Made by a program: the position numbers and the translations under genes
Shown here: piece by piece, positions 21,940-26,316 of the stretch
Position numbering within the stretch: the first letter of the stretch is position 1
Layout of the letters: each line of letters opens with the position of its first letter
NCBI GenBank assembly: GCA_900757235.1
Contig: CAAENB010000034.1
Location: forward strand, 1 to 26,316
DNA: 26,316 nucleotides
Source: an uncultured Collinsella sp.
GTDB taxonomy: Bacteria > Actinomycetota > Coriobacteriia > Coriobacteriales > Coriobacteriaceae
Direction: 5' to 3'
The notes under the pieces: generated by a model
What the model saw: only the letters and a program-made list of their open reading frames with translations
Told to the model about the DNA's origin: nothing
The model's database searches: none

Positions 21940-23151
21940 ATGAACATAGAGTTTGGAATCTCGAAGATTGACGTAACACCCCAGTCTCCTTGCCGCATGG
22001 GCGGCTACAACAGAAAAGGTGCCTGGACGGATGTTCTTGATCCTATTGAGGTCAACGCTAGCGCTGTCTGTGTTGATCTTGTCCCGTTTATTCTTATCGA
22101 GCTCGATTCAATAATGGTGTCGAAAGATTTTTCCCTTTCGGTCAAGAACGCCGTATCGTCAAAAACGGGCATCGATTCGAGCAATATCGTCGTCGCATGC
22201 ATTCATACCCATTCTGCACCATGCTATTTTAAGCTTGCCTACGAGGACACGTTACCTGAAACCGAATTGACGAGTGATTTGATTGGCTTGGCTACCGAGG
22301 CGGCGGTATCTGCATGGGCGTCCAGGTCGAAGGCGACCGTATCGATGGAGATGTTAGGCATCGAGGGACTGTACGGGAATCGAAATGTTCAGGGCGGTCC
22401 GGCCGATAAACAGGTAAGTATTTTCTCGTTTGAGGACGCTCAAGGTGGTCGCCCAATTGGAAAAATGCTGTTCATGTCCGCTCATCCTACCATCCTTAAT
22501 GGGAAAAGCGCCGTCCTCTCTGCTGATTTGATTGGGCATGTCAGGCAGCGTTTGGAGAGGAAATATGGCTGTCCTGTACTTTGCGTCAACGGAACGTGCG
22601 GGGATGTGTCGACGCGTTTCTATCGGCAAGGGGAGGGAGTTGCCGAACTCGAGCGTACGGCTAACGAACTTTGCGCTCAAATTGAATCCAAGCGTGAGCG
22701 CGCGGCACTCAGAGTTGATACCCCGCGTTGGGGCTCTATCAGCATGAAGAGTGTCTACGATGCAAAAACAGATCCGGATTGGATCGAGATGACCAATCGG
22801 ATAGAGGCTATGGATGCGAGCCCGATGCGAGACTTTCTCCTTAAGCGGCAACAGCTTAAGCTCTCGATGGGGAAAATCGAGCTTGAGCTTCCGAGCCAGT
22901 TTGCGGTAATTGGTAACTGCATTTTTATCACGATGCCATGCGATACGTGTAGCACATTAGGCTTGGATTTTAAGAGGGCGTTTAGCCAATACAACGTCTT
23001 TGTTATCGGCTATGCGAACACGTACTGCAACTACCTTGTGCCTCAGGAAGACTACGGCAAGTATTTTGAAACCTACAACTCGCGAACGCCGCGCGGGGTT
23101 GCCGATGCGTTCGTTGCGCGAATCATTCAGGCGGTCGGTGCCGCGCTATAG
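21940..23151 (+). CDS. neutral/alkaline non-lysosomal ceramidase-like hydrolase
   Basis: A 403-residue protein of the neutral-ceramidase N-terminal-domain family. Landmarks are FGISKIDVTP at the start, IHTHSAPC (zinc-site His pair), FMSAHPTIL (third His), NGTCGDVSTRF (the NG-x-x-GD box) and GYANTYCNYLVPQEDYG near the end. True neutral ceramidases are longer secreted enzymes with a C-terminal domain that cleave the ceramide amide bond. This version is short and has no signal peptide, so it is probably cytoplasmic and acts on some other amide or ester. The ATG at 21940 is preceded by GGAG. Codon use is more AT-rich than in the flanking genes, suggesting recent acquisition together with the AEC carrier 58 bp downstream. 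Confidence 0.82.
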   Translation: MNIEFGISKIDVTPQSPCRMGGYNRKGAWTDVLDPIEVNASAVCVDLVPFILIELDSIMVSKDFSLSVKNAVSSKTGIDSSNIVVACIHTHSAPCYFKLAYEDTLPETELTSDLIGLATEAAVSAWASRSKATVSMEMLGIEGLYGNRNVQGGPADKQVSIFSFEDAQGGRPIGKMLFMSAHPTILNGKSAVLSADLIGHVRQRLERKYGCPVLCVNGTCGDVSTRFYRQGEGVAELERTANELCAQIESKRERAALRVDTPRWGSISMKSVYDAKTDPDWIEMTNRIEAMDASPMRDFLLKRQQLKLSMGKIELELPSQFAVIGNCIFITMPCDTCSTLGLDFKRAFSQYNVFVIGYANTYCNYLVPQEDYGKYFETYNSRTPRGVADAFVARIIQAVGAAL

Positions 23152-23209
23152 CAGGCGCTATAGACCATCGTGGTAGATGAACCGGTCAGGATTATACGGA
23201 GCATGTATT

Positions 23210-24118
23210 GTGTCAATCATTGAACCTCTCATCCAACAAGTCCTTATCATGTTTTTGCTCATGGGAATGGGCTACGCTCTAAACCGCTTGGGCATATTGA
23301 GCGAGCAGGCTGCAATAGAATTCGGAAAGTTGCTCATCAACCTTGTGATTCCCGCAATCATTCTCAAATCATTTTGGATCGAGTATTCGTTTCAGAGGAT
23401 GTATGAGTTGGGAATGACCTTAATGCTGTCGGCGGCGATGTTGTTGCTCGCTTGCGTTGTTGCCCGCCTGTTGTTCAGGGGCCGTCCCATCGACATTTTT
23501 GCTGCGGCATTCTCGAATGCTGGATTTGTGGGAATACCCCTTGTTGAAGCGGCGCTTGGAAAAGATGCCGTGTTTTTCATCACGTGCATGATCGCTCTTC
23601 TCAATGCCATGCAATGGACATATGGGCAGTATCTGCTGTCGGGGTCTAAAAAATGTATGATTCCTAAAGCGATCCTGACAAGTCCAATGGTCATGGCTTT
23701 ATTGGGCGGTTTCTTGATTTTTATCCTTCGTGTCCCAACGGTCCCTCTGGCACAGTCAGTGCTTTCGTATATCTCGGGGCTCAACACTCCGCTAGCAATG
23801 ATGACTCTCGGTATCTATCTTGCTCAGTCTGATTTGATGGCGCTCCTGAGGGCGAAAAGCTTGTTTGCCGTCTCATCGGTCAGGCTGCTTGTCATTCCGA
23901 TTCTTTCGCTCCTGTTCCTATGTCTCTTTCCATGTGATAGGTCAATTAAGATGGCGCTGCTGATTGCGGCTGCGACCCCCACCGGCGCGAATGTAGCTAT
24001 CTTTGCCCAGCAGCATAATAAGGACTATCGATATGCATGTGGAACAGTCTGTGTTACCACCCTTCTGTCTATGTTCACTATGCCAGCGATAGTGTCCTTG
24101 TCTCAGCTAGTGTTCTAG
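23210..24118 (+). CDS. AEC-family (auxin efflux carrier type) transporter
   Basis: A 302-residue, roughly ten-helix membrane protein. The N-terminus (QVLIMFLLMGMGYALNRLGILSEQA), LINLVIPAIIL, AFSNAGFVGIPLVEAALG and LNTPLAMMTLGIYLA are standard AEC blocks, and AATPTGANVAIFAQQ near the end is the last conserved motif. Family members move organic acids, amino acids or similar anions. GTG at 23210 is chosen because CGGAG lies 8 bp upstream and the protein then starts as AEC proteins usually do; ATG at 23177 lacks a ribosome site. Its proximity to the ceramidase-like hydrolase and shared lower-GC codon use suggest a transport-hydrolysis pair. Substrate unknown. Confidence 0.87.
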   Translation: MSIIEPLIQQVLIMFLLMGMGYALNRLGILSEQAAIEFGKLLINLVIPAIILKSFWIEYSFQRMYELGMTLMLSAAMLLLACVVARLLFRGRPIDIFAAAFSNAGFVGIPLVEAALGKDAVFFITCMIALLNAMQWTYGQYLLSGSKKCMIPKAILTSPMVMALLGGFLIFILRVPTVPLAQSVLSYISGLNTPLAMMTLGIYLAQSDLMALLRAKSLFAVSSVRLLVIPILSLLFLCLFPCDRSIKMALLIAAATPTGANVAIFAQQHNKDYRYACGTVCVTTLLSMFTMPAIVSLSQLVF

Positions 24119-24121
24119 GCG

Positions 24122-24247
24122 CTATGCCACGCACCTGCGGATGAACGCTTCGTGGCGGTCGATTATGGCCGGGGCCCAACAATCCGGACCGCCGTCGATC
24201 GTGCTGGCAACAGATGCCATCAACTCATCAAGGGGGCTTGCTATCAT
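24122..24247 (-). CDS. possible small protein or gene remnant (41 aa)
   Basis: On the minus strand an ATG-to-TAG frame reads 41 residues with a natural-looking composition (ASPLDELMASVAST, then DGGPDCWAPAIIDRHEAF). There is no recognisable ribosome site and no known family comes to mind. It fills the gap between the AEC gene and the small-gene pair and could be a decayed C-terminus or chance. Low confidence. Confidence 0.22.
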   Translation of the reverse strand: MIASPLDELMASVASTIDGGPDCWAPAIIDRHEAFIRRCVA

Positions 24248-24301
24248 TGGTGCACTAGCTTGATGCTAAACTGAATTAATGATTGCGAGGTGGTTTACGT
24301 G

Positions 24302-24571
24302 ATGTACCCGTATATGACATTCGAAGATGGTACCGAGGTCATTCATTCTGACCTGATCACAGATGGCGATATCGAAAAGGTCATCGTGCATTTTGAACGA
24401 CCGACGGCAGAGGGTTTCGACTCCGCTCGTTGCGAGCTGCCTTCTTACAATTGGACCATGTGGGAGGGGCGTTTTACCGACGAGGAGAAGCGAGGTTTTG
24501 AGACTTTTCTGAGCAATAACGCCCATCTGCTGTATCGCTACGCCGCAAACGGAGGAGCTAAAGTTGCCTAG
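24302..24571 (+). CDS. small conserved protein, partner of DUF4160 protein
   Basis: An 89-residue soluble protein. It begins YPYMTFEDGTEVIHSDL and continues with KVIVHFERPT, SARCELPSYNW and FTDEEKRGFETFLSNNAHLLYRYA. I recognise this pattern from conserved small proteins of Gram-positive gut bacteria without assigned function. The start is ATG at 24302 (GAGGTGG 8 bp upstream), although GTG at 24299 is equally possible. Its last 8 bases overlap the start of the DUF4160 gene, so the two are translationally coupled. The architecture of two small overlapping genes resembles a toxin-antitoxin pair, with this acidic protein as the candidate antitoxin, but no activity is known. Confidence 0.75.
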   Translation: MYPYMTFEDGTEVIHSDLITDGDIEKVIVHFERPTAEGFDSARCELPSYNWTMWEGRFTDEEKRGFETFLSNNAHLLYRYAANGGAKVA

Positions 24572-24842
24572 CCTTTTTCTTATTGGCGGCTATCGGGTCT
24601 TCTTTTGGTCCAATGAAGCGGGCGAGCCAATCCATGTCCATGTTTGCAAGGGGGCGCCTTCAGATAACTCGGCCAAAATCTGGCTGACTCGAAGAGGTGG
24701 CTGCATTGTCGCTAATAACAAAGCGAAGATCCCCCGGAGCACGCTTGATGACCTCTGTGAAATCATCGCCGCTCAGCATGAATTGATTTGCTCTAAATGG
24801 AAGGCATTTTTCCTTGTGGACGAGATCTCGTTCTACTGCTAA
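24564..24842 (+). CDS. DUF4160-domain protein
   Basis: A 92-residue protein. The GGYRVFFWSNEAGEPIHVHV opening (strand, then the E-P-x-H-x-H segment) and SAKIWLTRRGGC are characteristic of DUF4160. The HVHV histidines are reminiscent of a metal or catalytic site. The start is TTG at 24564, supported by GGAGGAG with 6-bp spacing and by overlap with the upstream stop. DUF4160 genes usually sit beside a second small gene and are suspected, not proven, to belong to toxin-antitoxin-like modules. Confidence 0.8.
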   Translation: MPSLFLIGGYRVFFWSNEAGEPIHVHVCKGAPSDNSAKIWLTRRGGCIVANNKAKIPRSTLDDLCEIIAAQHELICSKWKAFFLVDEISFYC

Positions 24843-24906
24843 ACGTCATCCCGGCTTCTCTTTTCCAATTTTAATCATGAGCTTGTCCCATCTGTGCTGA
24901 TTGAAC

Positions 24907-24935
24907 TTGACAGTACAATGGAGGCGGACTATATC
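24907..24935 (+). promoter_or_regulatory. near-consensus promoter of nadE
   Basis: TTGACA (24907-24912), a perfect -35, and TATATC (24930-24935) are separated by 17 bp, 40 bp before the nadE start. The other sequence between 24843 and 24975 shows no gene. Confidence 0.75.
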
Positions 24936-24975
24936 GCCGCCGCTCGTTGCGGCTAACGGATGTGCTGGAGCTCGC

Positions 24976-26316
24976 ATGAACGATTTTCTAAACGGTCAAG
25001 TTGAGAACGACGGTTTTTTGCGCGTGGCAGCGGCCTCGCCCAAGATTCGCGTGGCCGATGTCGAGGGCAATGCCGAGGTTGCGCTGGCGGCTGTTCGCGA
25101 TGCTGCCGGGCGTGGCGTTCGCGCGCTGGTGTTGCCCGAGCTTAACCTAACCGGCTATACCGCGGCCGACCTGTTCCATAACCGCACATTGCTGCATGCC
25201 TGCGAGGCTGCTCTGGTGCATATCCTCGATGAAACCCGCGAGCTGCCGATTGTCTTTACCGTCGGCCTTCCCGTTGCGGTGGCCGAAAACATCTACAACT
25301 GCGCGGCCGTGTGCTGTGCGGGCGAGCTTTTGGGCCTCACGGCCAAGAAGTATTTGCCCAACTATGGCGAGTTCTATGAGCGCCGTTGGTTTGCTCCGGC
25401 GCCTGCGGATCCCGTGTGGGTTGAATTTGCCGGTCAGGGTCCGGTCCCGCTGGGTTCGGGGCTTGTCTACCGTTGCTGTGATGAGGGCGCCGAGGACCTG
25501 GTGCTGGGCGTTGAGGTCTGTGAGGACCTGTGGGTGCCGGCGCCCCCTTCGACCGAGATGGCGCTTGCCGGTGCGACGGTGATTCTCAACTCGTCGGCTT
25601 CGGACGAGATTATCGGTAAGGCAGATTATCGCCGCAGTCTCATCTCCAATCAGAGTGCGCGCCTGTACTGTGCCTATGCCTACGCGGATGCGAGTGAGGG
25701 CGAGTCCACGACCGACATGGTCTTTGCGGGCGAGAACCTTGTCTACGAAAACGGCTCCAAGCTCACCGCGACCAAACTGCTTACCTGTGATATGGCCATC
25801 GCCGACGTTGACCTTGACCGCCTGGTTGCCGAGCGCCGTCGCTCGACGACGTGGACGCGCGCGGACGATGCGCCGGAGGCCACGACCGTTGAGTTCTCTT
25901 TTGAGGGCGTGCTGACAGACGAACCTGTCCTGCGCGATGCACTCGGCATCGACCGTGTCTTCCCCCGCGCGCCCTTTGTGCCGGCCGACCATGGTGACCT
26001 TGCCGAGCGTTGCGAGACCATCCTCGACCTGCAGACCGCCGGCCTCAAGACTCGCCTTGCCCATACGGGCACCAAGGCGGCTGTCATCGGTCTTTCAGGC
26101 GGCCTGGACTCCACGCTGGCACTGCTTGTGACCGTGCGTGCCTTCGATGCGCTGGGGCTGCCGCGCACGGGTATCACGGCGGTTTCCATGCCCGGCTTTG
26201 GCACGACGCATCGCACTAAGTCGAATGCCGAGTCGCTCGCTCGCGACCTTGGCGTGAGCTTCCGCGAGGTTTCGATCCACGCGGCCGTGGAGCAGCACTT
26301 CAAGGACATTGAGCAC
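24976..26316 (+). CDS. nadE: glutamine-dependent NAD+ synthase, N-terminal 447 residues (runs off the window)
   Basis: The frame is open for 447 codons to the last base. Residues 15-270 form a nitrilase-type glutaminase domain with catalytic triad E55 (VLPEL), K124 (the first Lys of KKYLPNYGEFYE) and C182 (EVCEDLW). The NAD synthetase domain begins around residue 340, with the PP-loop SGGLDS at 374-379 and SMPGFGTTHRTKSNAE. The enzyme makes NAD+ from nicotinic acid adenine dinucleotide, ATP and glutamine. The opening and the triad spacing match the long mycobacterial-type NadE. The ATG at 24976 follows GGAG. About 200-230 C-terminal residues are missing beyond the window. Confidence 0.94.
   Translation, partial: MNDFLNGQVENDGFLRVAAASPKIRVADVEGNAEVALAAVRDAAGRGVRALVLPELNLTGYTAADLFHNRTLLHACEAALVHILDETRELPIVFTVGLPVAVAENIYNCAAVCCAGELLGLTAKKYLPNYGEFYERRWFAPAPADPVWVEFAGQGPVPLGSGLVYRCCDEGAEDLVLGVEVCEDLWVPAPPSTEMALAGATVILNSSASDEIIGKADYRRSLISNQSARLYCAYAYADASEGESTTDMVFAGENLVYENGSKLTATKLLTCDMAIADVDLDRLVAERRRSTTWTRADDAPEATTVEFSFEGVLTDEPVLRDALGIDRVFPRAPFVPADHGDLAERCETILDLQTAGLKTRLAHTGTKAAVIGLSGGLDSTLALLVTVRAFDALGLPRTGITAVSMPGFGTTHRTKSNAESLARDLGVSFREVSIHAAVEQHFKDIEH

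Noticed and set aside
23177..23209. ATG start for the AEC carrier
   Set aside because: No ribosome site; GTG at 23210 has one and gives the standard AEC N-terminus.
25147..26064. 305-codon minus-strand open frame near the window end
   Set aside because: It is antisense to the open nadE frame, whose catalytic triad and SGGLDS motif prove the plus-strand reading.

Overview
The window looks like chromosomal DNA of a gut actinobacterium of the class Coriobacteriia, most likely Collinsella or a close relative. This is inferred from the high-GC codon use, the actinobacterial-style glutamine-dependent NAD synthase, the gene mix (EttA, SdpR/SdpI, a BglG-type antiterminator with a PTS, YfcC and AEC carriers) and the absence of oxidative catabolic genes. 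Species cannot be proven from sequence alone.

Region 1 (1-11736) is the centrepiece. After the tail of a HAD phosphatase come a GntR/UTRA regulator and a long co-directional run: YfcC-type carrier, YtcJ-type amidohydrolase, FrlC-like epimerase, FrlB-like SIS deglycase, two FrlD-like PfkB kinases, a PF04909 amidohydrolase, a YjbQ protein, a BtpA/SgcQ protein and an FGGY kinase. FrlC, FrlB and FrlD are the signature enzymes of fructoselysine (Amadori product) catabolism, and the GntR regulator matches FrlR/FraR. The carrier type, the doubled kinase, the two amidohydrolases with altered metal-ligand motifs and the YjbQ-BtpA-FGGY tail are not part of the textbook frl or fra operons. I read this as an undescribed glycated-amine or related ketosamine utilisation system. 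A promoter and a perfect 9-bp inverted repeat precede the carrier gene and are the likely control point.

Region 2 (11737-16650) is housekeeping: a convergent tcdA-tatD pair on the minus strand, then sdpR-sdpI, then ettA. A 28-bp-arm imperfect inverted repeat and two hairpins lie downstream of ettA.

Region 3 (16676-19044, minus strand) has two lineage-type proteins. One has two putative globular domains joined by a long acidic linker. The other is a membrane protein with a long Ser/Thr/Asn/Gly/Gln-rich tail.

Region 4 (19293-24118) is a second carbohydrate locus: a LicT/BglG-type antiterminator, a leader with a terminator and an overlapping RAT-like hairpin, and a PTS EIIBC gene. A terminator then separates it from a neutral-ceramidase-like hydrolase and an AEC carrier, whose base composition looks lower in GC than their surroundings.

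Region 5 (24119-26316) holds a small overlapping gene pair (conserved small protein plus DUF4160), then nadE with a near-consensus promoter, truncated by the window end. I saw no rRNA, tRNA, CRISPR array, transposase or phage gene.
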